From contig NZ_CAKQVD010000026.1 in NCBI RefSeq assembly GCF_934277605.1, positions 1 to 25,521 of the forward strand: a stretch of DNA of 25,521 nucleotides, written 5' to 3'. This document shows positions 1 through 7,011 of the stretch, in pieces (position 1 is the stretch's first letter; each line of letters starts with the position of its first letter). Source of the stretch: an uncultured Anaerotignum sp. GTDB lineage: Bacteria; Bacillota; Clostridia; Lachnospirales; Anaerotignaceae. Below the pieces are notes generated by a model. It ran no database searches. It was not told the origin of the DNA and worked only from the letters and a program-made list of their open reading frames with translations. The position numbers and the translations under genes are program-made.

Positions 1-173
1 GTGTTAGAAAGCTCCACCTGACATTTCAGCTGCTCCAAATCCTCTGTGGAAACAGCACCCTTGATGGCACCTGCTGTGCCGACATTCATAAAAACAGGTG
101 TCTGGATAACACCATGAGGGGTATGGAATTCGGCACGCTTTGCTCTGCCGCATTTTTTCAATAGCTTATACAT
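1..173 (-). CDS. tgt: tRNA-guanine transglycosylase, N-terminal fragment (runs off the window)
   Basis: Exchanges guanine 34 of GUN-anticodon tRNAs for a queuine precursor (PreQ1 in bacteria), a step of queuosine synthesis in the cytoplasm. Only the first 57 codons lie in the window; the gene continues past the left edge. The visible residues include TPHGVIQTPVFMNVGT, followed by AGAIKG and QVELSNT, which is the conserved opening of bacterial Tgt proteins. The usual FMPVGT reads FMNVGT here. The start ATG (173-171) has a GAGGAAG ribosome site a few bases upstream. The gene is divergent from the MgtE-like gene, with about 510 bp between the two starts. The catalytic aspartates lie outside the window, so activity cannot be judged. 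Confidence 0.9.
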   Translation of the reverse strand, partial: MYKLLKKCGRAKRAEFHTPHGVIQTPVFMNVGTAGAIKGAVSTEDLEQLKCQVELSN

Positions 174-355
174 AATCTTCCTCACTTTTTCAGAATTTTT
201 CAATCTTTTCTATGATACCCTTTTTTCCCGCTTTCTTCAAGAGGGCAGGACAAAATTTGCAAAAAATACAGAGAAAACCAGTACTTTTTTCTATTTTGAT
301 TCCTGTTGCAAAACAAAAAGAAATATGAACAATTTTTAAATTTTTGAAAAAACAC

Positions 356-384
356 TTGCAATCTTTACTTCGGCATAGTATTAT
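356..384 (+). promoter_or_regulatory. Putative sigma-A-type promoter of the MgtE-like gene
   Basis: A -35 box TTGCAA (356-361), a spacer of exactly 17 bases and a -10 box TATTAT (379-384). Transcription would start near 391, giving an untranslated leader of almost 300 bases before the ATG at 685. The surrounding stretch, 174-422, is otherwise A+T-rich and contains no gene that I can support. No promoter for the divergent tgt gene was pinned down. Confidence 0.5.
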
Positions 385-422
385 TGATGTGTTTTTGAGA
401 ATTTTTTATGAACGTGAGGTGA

Positions 423-598
423 GGACATGGACAGTTGTTGTATATCTACAGATGATACGGTATTCTTATGTTGCCAGAAAAAATGCAGCAAACAGCTGTC
501 TGTGTGCTGATTTATTTTTGTGCCAATATAAGTGTGCCATTGTCTGTTTCAACACAACACTGCAAACGTAGGAAAAACAAGCGCAGTGTGTTTTGTTT
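423..598 (+). promoter_or_regulatory. Structured 5' leader of the MgtE-like gene, possible metal-responsive riboswitch
   Basis: The untranslated leader can fold into nested helices. GGACATGG (423-430) pairs with CCATTGTCT (537-545) if one T is bulged. GACAGTTGTT (430-439) pairs with AACAGCTGTC (491-500). A small inner hairpin can form at about 440-458. A further hairpin, ACACTGC (557-563) with GCAGTGT (583-589), is followed by the T-rich GTTTTGTTT. Such an arrangement before a magnesium-transporter gene suggests a riboswitch with an expression platform. Short stretches (GGTGAGG, ATGGACA, TTGCCAGAAA) recall the M-box, but the full M-box core could not be matched. The foldings were found by eye; no energies were calculated. 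Confidence 0.35.
557..598 (+). terminator. Terminator-like hairpin inside the leader
   Basis: A 7-bp stem, ACACTGC/GCAGTGT, with a loop of 19 bases is followed by GTTTTGTTT. It lies about 90 bases ahead of the start codon, where a transcription-attenuation platform would be expected. The large loop and interrupted T tract make it a weak candidate. Confidence 0.25.
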
Positions 599-684
599 CT
601 CGTGACAATGGTATTTTTATGCCCTTTTTCAGGAAAAACAGAATACACTCCGCCTGCACAATTCATGCAGAGGAGGTATGGACA

Positions 685-1374
685 ATGAACAAATTCAACG
701 CAATCGAACTGAACACAATCAACACAATTGAACTGAAGGATTTTATCTCCGTACAGGAGGATTACAGAGAAGCCGACCGCATAACCGCAGAAGCAGATCT
801 GGCAGAATCCGTCTGGCAGAGTGTGCAGAAACGTCTGCCTTGGCTGATGGTACTGCTGATTCTTGGCATGGGCGTTTCCGTAACGGTGGCTCTGTTTGAA
901 TCCATCGTGGCACAGCTGCCCATCATTATGTGCTTCCAGTCCCTGATTCTGGATATGGCAGGAAATGTCGGAACACAATCCCTCGCCGTTGCCATCCGCG
1001 TACTGATGGATTCGAAAATCGGAAGAAAAGAGAAAGCCGCTCTGGTCTGGAAGGAACTGCGCGTCGGTCTATTGAATGGACTGATTCTGGGGATTCTCTC
1101 CTTCCTTTGTATCGGCTGTTATCTTTACCGGATAGGCAATACGGTGCTGTTTGCCTTCGCGGTTTCCGCCTGTCTTGGCTTCGCCATGATTCTGGCTATG
1201 CTGGCTTCTTCCTTATCCGGCACACTGATTCCGCTTTTTTTCCGAAAAATCGGTATTGACCCCGCCGTTGCATCCGGTCCGTTGATTACGACCGTCAACG
1301 ACTTGGTTGCAGTCATTTCCTATTATGGTCTTTCTTGGCTGATTCTGATTCAATTGTTCGGCTTCGGCAGATAA
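685..1374 (+). CDS. MgtE-type divalent cation transporter, membrane domain only
   Basis: A 229-residue inner-membrane protein resembling the C-terminal channel domain of MgtE, which conducts Mg2+. About five hydrophobic segments are visible, near residues 52-72, 75-92, 127-147, 153-180 and 205-225. Family motifs are GNVGTQSLAVAIR (93-105) and TTVND (202-206), the latter where MgtE proteins carry a pore aspartate. Full MgtE is about 450 residues, with an N domain and a CBS pair that close the pore when magnesium is plentiful. Both are missing; a charged stretch of about 50 residues takes their place. The ATG at 685 is chosen because AGGAGG (671-676) lies 8 bases before it; the reading frame stays open upstream without such a site. 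Substrate specificity is inferred. Confidence 0.75.
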   Translation: MNKFNAIELNTINTIELKDFISVQEDYREADRITAEADLAESVWQSVQKRLPWLMVLLILGMGVSVTVALFESIVAQLPIIMCFQSLILDMAGNVGTQSLAVAIRVLMDSKIGRKEKAALVWKELRVGLLNGLILGILSFLCIGCYLYRIGNTVLFAFAVSACLGFAMILAMLASSLSGTLIPLFFRKIGIDPAVASGPLITTVNDLVAVISYYGLSWLILIQLFGFGR

Positions 1375-1408
1375 GCCGCAGGAAATCTGCCGATTAGCCT
1401 TTTCTTTT
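1365..1408 (+). terminator. Probable terminator of the MgtE-like gene
   Basis: CGGCAGAT (1365-1372) and ATCTGCCG (1385-1392) form a perfect 8-bp stem with a 12-base loop. The T-rich tract TTTTCTTTT follows about 7 bases later. The stem starts within the last codons and includes part of the stop codon. It separates this gene from the methyltransferase gene downstream. Confidence 0.45.
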
Positions 1409-1475
1409 GGCGTTAAAAATGATAGACTGTTTTTTAGGAAATCATATCGTTATAGAAAAAGATGGGAGAGAACAA

Positions 1476-2627
1476 ATGAGTATCAATCTGATTGCAACAA
1501 CCACCTTCGGCTTAGAGGCCGTAGTAAAAAGAGAGTGTCAGGCTCTCGGTTTTCAGAATATTAAAACCTCTGATGGTAAAGTTGAATTTACAGGGGATGA
1601 ATCCGATATTGTAAAGGCGAACCTCTGGCTGCGCTGTGCGGGGCGTGTCTGGGTAAAAATGGGTACCTTTACCGCCGTTACCTTCACAGAGCTGTTCGAT
1701 CAGACAAAGGCACTGCCTTGGGGCGATTGGATTCCGGAGGACGGGAAGTTCACTGTTGTCGGGAAATCCGTTAAGTCCACCCTGTTCAGCGTTTCCGATT
1801 GCCAAGCAATCGTCAAAAAGGCAGTTGTGGAAAAGCTGAAGGAAAAATATAAAACAGATTGGTTTGATGAAACAGGTGCCTCCTACACCATTCAGGTCAG
1901 CATTTTGAAGGATGTTGTCACCCTTGCCATTGATACCAGCGGCAGTGGCCTGCACATGCGTGGCTATCGTGCCAGTGCGATGGATGCTCCCTTGAAGGAA
2001 TCCCTTGCCTCCGCCATGGTGCAGCTCAGCTATTGGAGAAAGGACCGTATCCTCTTAGATCCCTTCTGCGGCTCCGGCACCATTCCCATTGAGGCAGCCA
2101 TGCTCGCCCGCAACATTGCACCGGGGCTGAACCGCAAGTTCGCCTCTGAGGAATGGGAGCGTATCGGCAAGGAGCGTTGGAAGCAGGCAAGAAAAGAGGC
2201 ATATCAAGCCATTGATTATGACATTATGCCCGAAATTTACGGCAGTGATATCGATCCGGATGCAATCGCATTGGCAAAGGCAAATGCAGAGCTTGCAGGC
2301 GTGGATGATTGCATTACCTTCGAGGTAAAGCCCTCACAGGAAATTGTATTGCCCGGGAAATACGGTGTGCTGATTTCCAACCCCCCTTATGGCGAGCGTA
2401 TCGGCGAATTGAAGGAGGTTGAAAATATGTATCGTGCCTTGGGTGCAACCATGCAGACGGATACCACATGGTCCACCTACATCATTACCTCCATGGAATA
2501 TTTTGAATCCCTTTTCGGCAGAAAGGCAGACAGAAAAAGAAAGCTGTTCAACGGGCGAATCAAAACGGACTACTATCAATACGAAGGCCCCCGCCCTCCC
2601 AAAAAGGATTGCACCGCACCAAAATAA
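1476..2627 (+). CDS. THUMP-domain class I SAM-dependent RNA methyltransferase (RlmL/YpsC family)
   Basis: Predicted cytoplasmic 23S rRNA guanine-N2 methyltransferase of 383 residues, like Bacillus YpsC and the N-terminal half of E. coli RlmL. Residues about 45-165 form the THUMP RNA-binding region. The Rossmann methyltransferase follows, with the SAM-binding motif LLDPFCGSGTIPIEAAMLAR (193-212), the acidic motif GSDIDPDAI (256-264) and the catalytic motif SNPPYGERIG (301-310), typical of base N-methyltransferases. The start is set at ATG 1476, where GGGAGAG lies 5 bases upstream and the protein opens with MSINLIATTTFGLE as in the family. An upstream in-frame TTG at 1407 would add 23 residues without homology. 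The gene converges on pilO. The exact target nucleotide cannot be read from sequence. Confidence 0.9.
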   Translation: MSINLIATTTFGLEAVVKRECQALGFQNIKTSDGKVEFTGDESDIVKANLWLRCAGRVWVKMGTFTAVTFTELFDQTKALPWGDWIPEDGKFTVVGKSVKSTLFSVSDCQAIVKKAVVEKLKEKYKTDWFDETGASYTIQVSILKDVVTLAIDTSGSGLHMRGYRASAMDAPLKESLASAMVQLSYWRKDRILLDPFCGSGTIPIEAAMLARNIAPGLNRKFASEEWERIGKERWKQARKEAYQAIDYDIMPEIYGSDIDPDAIALAKANAELAGVDDCITFEVKPSQEIVLPGKYGVLISNPPYGERIGELKEVENMYRALGATMQTDTTWSTYIITSMEYFESLFGRKADRKRKLFNGRIKTDYYQYEGPRPPKKDCTAPK

Positions 2628-2639
2628 AAACGCACTAAA

Positions 2640-2666
2640 AAAGGATTGGAATTTCTCCAATCCTTT
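2640..2666. terminator. Terminator hairpin, copy 1 (serves the minus-strand pilus operon)
   Basis: AAAGGATTGGA (2640-2650), loop ATTTC, TCCAATCCTTT (2656-2666): a perfect 11-bp stem. Read on the minus strand it is followed by six T (TTTTTTAGTG), so it is a good intrinsic terminator for transcripts coming from pilO. On the plus strand, just after the methyltransferase gene, only three T follow. The 24 bases 2643-2666 recur exactly at 2880-2903. Confidence 0.75.
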
Positions 2667-2669
2667 GAG

Positions 2670-2871
2670 GGTGTCGACAAAGTCGACACCTAAGTCGAAA
2701 TCAGGATTTCGACTTGCTAAGACAGAGGAATAAACAGACGAGTTCCATCAGCTTAAAAGCCTTGAAACTCGCTGTTTTCCTCGCCGGAAGTGAATTCCGA
2801 CTGCGGATTCCATTTGGGAAACGGATTTGTTTCCCAAGCCCTTCCGCTACTTTAAAATTACTTTGTCTACA
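2670..2871. repeat. Hairpin-rich MITE-like non-coding element
   Basis: About 200 bp without a supportable gene but packed with inverted repeats. These are: GGTGTCGAC/GTCGACACC (2670-2690, loop AAA); AAGTCGAAATC/GATTTCGACTT (2692-2715); a long imperfect hairpin 2725-2782 opening GAGGAA and closing TTCCTC; CGGAA/TTCCG (2785-2799); and TTGGGAAAC/GTTTCCCAA (2814-2837) nested in GCGGA/TCCGC (2803-2847). The ends carry 12-bp inverted repeats with one mismatch, TGTCGACAAAGT (2672-2683) against the complement of 2860-2871, TGTAGACAAAGT. Two identical terminator hairpins flank it. This looks like a small non-autonomous mobile or interspersed repeat; mobility is inferred. Confidence 0.5.
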
Positions 2872-2876
2872 GTCTG

Positions 2877-2903
2877 AAGGGATTGGAATTTCTCCAATCC
2901 TTT
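2877..2903. terminator. Terminator hairpin, copy 2 (serves the plus-strand methyltransferase gene)
   Basis: AAGGGATTGGA, loop ATTTC, TCCAATCCTTT: an 11-bp stem with one G-T pair, identical to copy 1 over 24 bases (2880-2903). On the plus strand it is followed by TTTCTTTGTTTC, a usable termination tract. On the minus strand no T run follows. Each convergent operon therefore has its better terminator at the far copy. Confidence 0.65.
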
Positions 2904-2934
2904 CTTTGTTTCATTGTGATAAGCACAAAAGCAA

Positions 2935-3516
2935 TCAGCTTGCATCCTCTGCTTCCTTCGGTGCAACAACAACCCCATCCGAAAGCTCAAAGAACGTCGC
3001 TTCAATGCGAACACTCACGTCCCCTGTTTTCACAGTATCATTCCCTTGGATTGCCAAGTCTGTAATCAAGCAGCGATACTGCATTTGGTCAATGCTTCTG
3101 ATAATCTGCTCTGCCGCCGCAAAATTGGAACAGCGGTACTCCAAATCAATCTTTCTGCGGATAATGTTCCCCTCCTGCTCCAAGGGCAAGAAATCCAAGC
3201 TATATTCCTGAGAAGAACGCAAAATCACATTCAATTCCTCCATAATTCGTTTGGAATTATCATAATCGGGAACCTGCTGCACCTGTCCGCCGTTTGCCTT
3301 CACACTTTTCAGCTCTCTCTGCATATGCTCCAGCATGGAATTTTTCTGCTGCTCAACGGCCAGCTCCTGCTGTGCCTCCTCAATCTGCGTGGGATATTCC
3401 CGCATGGTATCTGCGGCATCAATATACACCACCTTCATATACACCGTTGCCAAAATGACAAGCGCCAAGCAAAGAATCAATATTTTTTCTCTGGTGGTAA
3501 AGCTGCGTGACATCAT
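2935..3516 (-). CDS. pilO: Type IV pilus inner-membrane alignment protein PilO
   Basis: Bitopic membrane protein of 193 residues that pairs with PilN and links PilM to the pilus platform. A short cytoplasmic N-terminus is followed by one membrane helix (about residues 11-31). Then come a charged coiled-coil stretch (about 35-72, EEAQQELAVEQQKNSMLEHM) and a globular C-terminal part with the alternating pattern of the PilO ferredoxin-like fold. Assignment rests on this architecture and on the PilM-PilN-PilO order rather than a sharp motif. The start ATG (3516) overlaps the pilN stop as ATGATG, so the two are translationally coupled; a second ATG follows at 3513. A GGAGGTGGAGG ribosome site precedes. 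It is the last gene of the operon, and the terminator lies beyond it. Confidence 0.75.
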   Translation of the reverse strand: MMSRSFTTREKILILCLALVILATVYMKVVYIDAADTMREYPTQIEEAQQELAVEQQKNSMLEHMQRELKSVKANGGQVQQVPDYDNSKRIMEELNVILRSSQEYSLDFLPLEQEGNIIRRKIDLEYRCSNFAAAEQIIRSIDQMQYRCLITDLAIQGNDTVKTGDVSVRIEATFFELSDGVVVAPKEAEDAS

Positions 3517-4181
3517 TCTGCCTCCACCTCCTTCGTATCCTTCTGAGGATGCTGCAGCCACACAGTAAGCTCTGCAACAACCCTCTGCGACGAAATCTCC
3601 TTCTCATTCGTAGCAGCGGTGGAAACGGAAACCTTTGCAACATAAGGATCCTGATAAAGCGCAGAAACAATCTCGGCGGTCTCCTGCAAGGAAACACCGC
3701 TCACAGCCACGTTCAAAATATTGTTTTCATATACACAGCTTTCCATATCCGCCCTCTGTAAAATGCGGTGATCCAGCAGCGTCAGCACATGGTTTACTCC
3801 AATCAAGGCAAGCTCCTCATCATTATACGCCGCATTGGAATAGCGGTTATATTCCGCCTTGATTTTCTCATAATCCCGATTTTCCTCCCGCAGTGCTTCT
3901 GTCTGCGTGCGAACAGATTGAATTTCGGCCTCGGCACGCATCGCCGCCCCAACCTTGTCAATTACCATGAACTTCGTAAACAGGATAATCAAAACAAAAA
4001 GCACCACACCCAAGGGAATCACATATTTCGGGTTGTTTCCCCTTTCCCGCTCCGTATACATCAGGTTGATGGTATGCTTCTGCAAAAAATCCTGCTTTTT
4101 CATGCTTCGTCTTTTGGTTTTATATTCAGTTGTTTTTATTTCCGCTTGATTCTTAGGTTTTTCTTCCAAATTCAGCTTCAT
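3513..4181 (-). CDS. pilN: Type IV pilus assembly protein PilN
   Basis: Membrane protein of 222 residues that binds PilM in the cytoplasm and PilO outside. Residues 37-46 (TINLMYTERE) match the position and pattern of the INLLP motif through which PilN docks into PilM. Here it is preceded by an unusually long basic extension of about 36 residues. One membrane helix follows (about 53-72), then a coiled coil (about 78-112) and a C-terminal domain. The start ATG 4181 has GGGAGG six bases upstream and lies 12 bases after the pilM stop. The stop codon overlaps the pilO start. Assignment is by motif, topology and gene order. Confidence 0.8.
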   Translation of the reverse strand: MKLNLEEKPKNQAEIKTTEYKTKRRSMKKQDFLQKHTINLMYTERERGNNPKYVIPLGVVLFVLIILFTKFMVIDKVGAAMRAEAEIQSVRTQTEALREENRDYEKIKAEYNRYSNAAYNDEELALIGVNHVLTLLDHRILQRADMESCVYENNILNVAVSGVSLQETAEIVSALYQDPYVAKVSVSTAATNEKEISSQRVVAELTVWLQHPQKDTKEVEAE

Positions 4182-4193
4182 GGCAACCTCCCT

Positions 4194-5186
4194 TTATTCT
4201 ATGGCAGTACCCAAAGCACAGATAAACATTGCCGCTTCGTCATCATCCATCATCACATCTTCCCACAACAATAACGCAGGGGAAAGCAAGGTCAGCTCCG
4301 TCTGCTCGGAAATGGCATTCGTCAGCGCCTTGATATTTGCACCCCCGCCGCATACATACGCATCCGCAAGCGTGCTTTCCGGATGGTTAAAGCGATAGAA
4401 ATTGACCACACGCATAACCTCAACCGCAATGGCGTGATACAAATTCTGACAGCTTTCCAATTCCAGCACATTTTCAAAATTGCTTTCCTTATAAGAGGAG
4501 GCAATCTGGATATCCATGCCCTTCTCCTCTGCAATCACTTGGTCCAGCATGTGCAGTCCATATTCGATTACCTTTGTTGCAAGCAAATCTCTGCCACGGA
4601 AGATATAAACATTTGTGGAGGAATAGCCCAAATTGATGAAGCAATATTCCTCTCCCTTCTCCGCCGTTTCGGGAAGGGGCAGCAAATCCGCAAGCGTCAT
4701 TGCCACAGGCTTCACGCAAACCAATTTTTTGCCTGCCACACGCAAAGCAGAGGTATAATTTTCGATAACCTCCTTCTTTGCAGCCGCCGCCGTCAGCTCC
4801 AAAACCTCGTTGCCATCCTCTGCGGGATGTTTTTCCAAAACTGCGAAATCAAAAACATATTTATCCTTATCATCTTGGATAAAATCGTGAAATTCATAAG
4901 GCAGATTCAGCCGCAAATGTGCCTCCTTCATCATCGGCATGGTAACATGGCGCACATAGGTCAAATGCTCCGGCAAAAGCAGGGCGCACCGCTTCTGATT
5001 CAGCTTGTTTTCCTTGCATACACCGTCGATAAATTCCCCCAGAGCATCAAAGGAGGTAATCCGTCCGTTTTGCATCAAATCACGGGGCAGGCGTTCTCGT
5101 ATGGTTTCCACCAGACTGCCCTTCTCCAGCACAACCAGCTTTATTTCGTTGGCACCGATATCAATGCCAAGTAAGGAATCCTTCAT
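4194..5186 (-). CDS. pilM: Type IV pilus actin-like ATPase PilM
   Basis: Cytoplasmic, FtsA/actin-fold nucleotide-binding protein of 330 residues that recruits PilN and couples the alignment complex to the motor. The phosphate-1 loop is LLGIDIGANEIKLVVL (5-20). A second phosphate loop is seen in INLGYSSTNVYIFRG (about 192-206), and the adenosine region in CGGGANIKAL (about 281-290). Its length is close to the usual 330-370 residues. The start ATG at 5186 has only a weak ribosome site (AGAGTGG). It lies 23 bases after the pilD stop, within the same minus-strand operon. Confidence 0.88.
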   Translation of the reverse strand: MKDSLLGIDIGANEIKLVVLEKGSLVETIRERLPRDLMQNGRITSFDALGEFIDGVCKENKLNQKRCALLLPEHLTYVRHVTMPMMKEAHLRLNLPYEFHDFIQDDKDKYVFDFAVLEKHPAEDGNEVLELTAAAAKKEVIENYTSALRVAGKKLVCVKPVAMTLADLLPLPETAEKGEEYCFINLGYSSTNVYIFRGRDLLATKVIEYGLHMLDQVIAEEKGMDIQIASSYKESNFENVLELESCQNLYHAIAVEVMRVVNFYRFNHPESTLADAYVCGGGANIKALTNAISEQTELTLLSPALLLWEDVMMDDDEAAMFICALGTAIE

Positions 5187-5209
5187 AATACCACTCTTTC
5201 TGTGTCTCT

Positions 5210-5980
5210 TTAAAATAAACTAAAATACCATGCCAAAATCGGCTCTCCCACCAAAAACGTCAGAACCGTTCCGCCTGCAATGGCAGGGCCAAAGGGAATG
5301 GCAACATCCTTTTTCTTCCCTGCCAAAAGGGCAAACAGCAGCCCAAGCACGCAGGAAAACATCAAATTCAAAAAATTTCCGCCAATGCCGAGAAAAAGCC
5401 CTGTCACGAACAGCAGCTTAATATCTCCGCCGCCCATGGCATCCTTTTGCAACAGCCTTTCCATCAAAAGCACCAGCAAAAGCAAGGGAACCGAAATGCC
5501 AAACGCACCCACAAGCCCCTGCAAAAAGCCGCCACAAAACGGCAAAAACACCACCCAAACCCCAATGGCAAACAAAAGCAGACCATTCGGAATGGTATAT
5601 GTCACAAAATCAATGAGGGAGATTGCCAAAAGCACCCCGCAGAGCAAAAGCGCCCTTGCCAATTCGGGTGTCACATCAAAGCGCAAAAGGCAAAGCAGAA
5701 AAACGCCTGCCAAAAGCAGCTCCGAAAAAATGCAGTCCCTCTCAATCCGGTGGCCGCAATAACGGCACCGTCCCTTTAACGCAAGAAAGCTAAGCACAGG
5801 CACCAAATCCCGCAGGCCAAGCGTATGCCCGCAGGCATCGCAGTGACTTCTGCCCCGAAACCAAGGCACCCCCGCCACATAGCGAGAGGCGGCACAGCAA
5901 ATGAAGCTGCCGAAAATCAGCCCGCACACGATTGCCAAAAACGAAAAATAAATGAGAAAAAAAGGCGAAAGCTGAATCAT
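5210..5980 (-). CDS. pilD: Prepilin peptidase / N-methyltransferase PilD
   Basis: Polytopic membrane aspartyl protease (256 residues) that cleaves prepilin leaders after the glycine and methylates the new N-terminus. It should process PilA and all the pilin-like proteins of this window. An N-terminal methylase domain has the zinc-type cysteine pairs CDAC (47-50) and CRYC (72-75). The protease aspartates are D124 in LIDFVTYTIPN and D186 in GGGDIKLL. About seven to eight hydrophobic segments are visible. ATG 5980 is preferred because GAGGAGG stands five bases before it and the protein then begins at the membrane segment; the frame is open 11 codons further upstream. It starts 11 bases after the stop of the pseudopilin gene. 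Confidence 0.93.
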   Translation of the reverse strand: MIQLSPFFLIYFSFLAIVCGLIFGSFICCAASRYVAGVPWFRGRSHCDACGHTLGLRDLVPVLSFLALKGRCRYCGHRIERDCIFSELLLAGVFLLCLLRFDVTPELARALLLCGVLLAISLIDFVTYTIPNGLLLFAIGVWVVFLPFCGGFLQGLVGAFGISVPLLLLVLLMERLLQKDAMGGGDIKLLFVTGLFLGIGGNFLNLMFSCVLGLLFALLAGKKKDVAIPFGPAIAGGTVLTFLVGEPILAWYFSLF

Positions 5981-5991
5981 GGTAACCTCCT

Positions 5992-6396
5992 CTATTTCTT
6001 TGCCTCTGTCCAAAAGAGGCGAAGGCTCTCCCCGTCAGTCTCCACACAAATAACCAAGGTGTGCGGCGCACTGCAATAAAGCGTGCCATCCGCCGAGCGA
6101 ACCACCGCAGAATTGTTATAGCCCTTCGGGCAATCCTCCACAATGGTATGCGTAATCGGGTCGAAATAGCCCTTTTTCAGCGTGCCGTCCCTGTTCTCAT
6201 CAAAATATGTAACAGCCACCCGTTCTGCACCTTCCATGGCAAGACGGTCATTGCCTTGGGCAGATTTTTTCGCATACGCCTGAGCCGCAAAAAAAATCGC
6301 CGCCACACAAGCCAAAGCAATGCCAACGATACACAGCACCTCCATCGAGGAAAGCCCTTGCCTGCGGCGCAGCTTTTCTTTCATTCTGTTTTCCAT
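5992..6396 (-). CDS. Minor pseudopilin with type IV prepilin leader
   Basis: A 134-residue secreted or pilus-associated protein. The leader MENRMKEKLRRRQG ends in glycine and is followed by LSSMEVLCIVGIALACVAAI. This is a class-III prepilin signal with glutamate at +5, though with leucine instead of the usual phenylalanine or methionine at +1. The helix is followed by a short C-terminal domain with the cysteine pair CPKGYNNSAVVRSADGTLYC, which could form a disulfide. Start choice is uncertain: ATG 6396 and ATG 6384 both lack a strong ribosome site, and the frame is open further upstream. It lies between pilA and pilD in the operon. Family beyond pilin-like is not recognised. Confidence 0.75.
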   Translation of the reverse strand: MENRMKEKLRRRQGLSSMEVLCIVGIALACVAAIFFAAQAYAKKSAQGNDRLAMEGAERVAVTYFDENRDGTLKKGYFDPITHTIVEDCPKGYNNSAVVRSADGTLYCSAPHTLVICVETDGESLRLFWTEAKK

Positions 6397-6430
6397 TTCC
6401 GCAAGCCCCCTTTTTGTGTATTGCTTTCTG

Positions 6431-6457
6431 CAAAGGGCTGTCCGCAGACAGCCCCTT
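6431..6457 (-). other. Stable hairpin downstream of pilA
   Basis: GGGCTGTC (6435-6442), loop CGCA, GACAGCCC (6447-6454), extendable by AA/TT with one bulge. It sits in the 123-bp gap after the pilA stop. No T run follows on the minus strand, so it is not a classic terminator. A 3' mRNA-stabilising or partial attenuation role, keeping pilin output above that of downstream genes, is plausible but inferred. Confidence 0.4.
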
Positions 6458-6519
6458 GGGGAAAACAATATCCCTCGGCAAGAGCCCCAACCCAAGCCCT
6501 CGCCGGAAAAATATTTCAA

Positions 6520-6885
6520 TTAAGACTTAGGTGTAATAGTAACCGCACCTTTATCACTTACTGTTACTGTAACAGTTTTTCCTTTTGTTACGCTTACAGT
6601 ACTAAGGTCCTTATCACCAATCTTTGTTGCTTCAAGTTTATCAAAACCACCTGTATGCACCATTGCTACACTTTCTTTAGTACCTTCGCCATCCTTATTC
6701 ATAGCATCAATTACTGCTTCTGCATAAGCCGCACGGATATTGGCTGCATCTGTTGCCTGTCTTGCTTTTTCCAAATGACCTGTAAACACAGGAATGGAAA
6801 CTGCAACCAAAACTGCAACAATCGCAACAACAATCAACAGCTCCGCCATTGTGAAGCCTTTGCGTTCTTTCAATTTCTTCATCAT
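6520..6885 (-). CDS. pilA: Major type IV pilin
   Basis: Structural pilin precursor of 121 residues. The leader MMKKLKERKG is cut before FTMAELLIVVAIVAVLVAVS, with F+1 and E+5 as required for assembly. The hydrophobic half-helix continues into an amphipathic part (EKARQATDAANIRAAYAEAV). The C-terminal domain is small and threonine/valine-rich (TVSVTKGKTVTVTVSDKG), lacks cysteines and is compact, as in other short clostridial pilins. Codons in this gene are visibly more A/T-ending than in its neighbours, fitting a highly expressed gene. ATG 6885 is followed at once by a second ATG (6882); GGGAGT lies upstream. Being the simplest pilin and sited within the machine operon, it is taken as the major subunit. 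Confidence 0.9.
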   Translation of the reverse strand: MMKKLKERKGFTMAELLIVVAIVAVLVAVSIPVFTGHLEKARQATDAANIRAAYAEAVIDAMNKDGEGTKESVAMVHTGGFDKLEATKIGDKDLSTVSVTKGKTVTVTVSDKGAVTITPKS

Positions 6886-6911
6886 TTCAAGGACTCCCTC
6901 CCTATTGATTT

Positions 6912-7011
6912 AGCCCGAAGGCTTTTTTTTAGTTTTTCATTAGGTTTTAATATGTAAATCCCGCTTTTCCTCGGTTGATAAAGGAGGGGATTGCATATCC
7001 AATCTTTTTTT
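6912..7011 (+). other. pilC-pilA gap with two plus-strand hairpin/T-run signals
   Basis: Two small hairpins are each followed by seven T on the plus strand, that is, antisense to the operon: AGCC/GGCT (6912-6923) then T7, and GATTG/CAATC (6989-7004) then T7. No plus-strand gene leads into them. They may block antisense transcription or shape the 5' end of pilA mRNA. No convincing pilA promoter was found in this 127-bp gap. Confidence 0.3.

Noticed and set aside
415..600. A canonical M-box magnesium riboswitch
   Set aside because: Only short similar stretches were found. The conserved core (such as the paired GCUGCUGCCC and GGGUCAACAG segments) could not be aligned, so only a structured leader is claimed.
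2714..3211. Plus-strand open frame over the repeat region and pilO
   Set aside because: It begins inside palindromic repeat DNA, crosses the terminator and then runs antisense to pilO.
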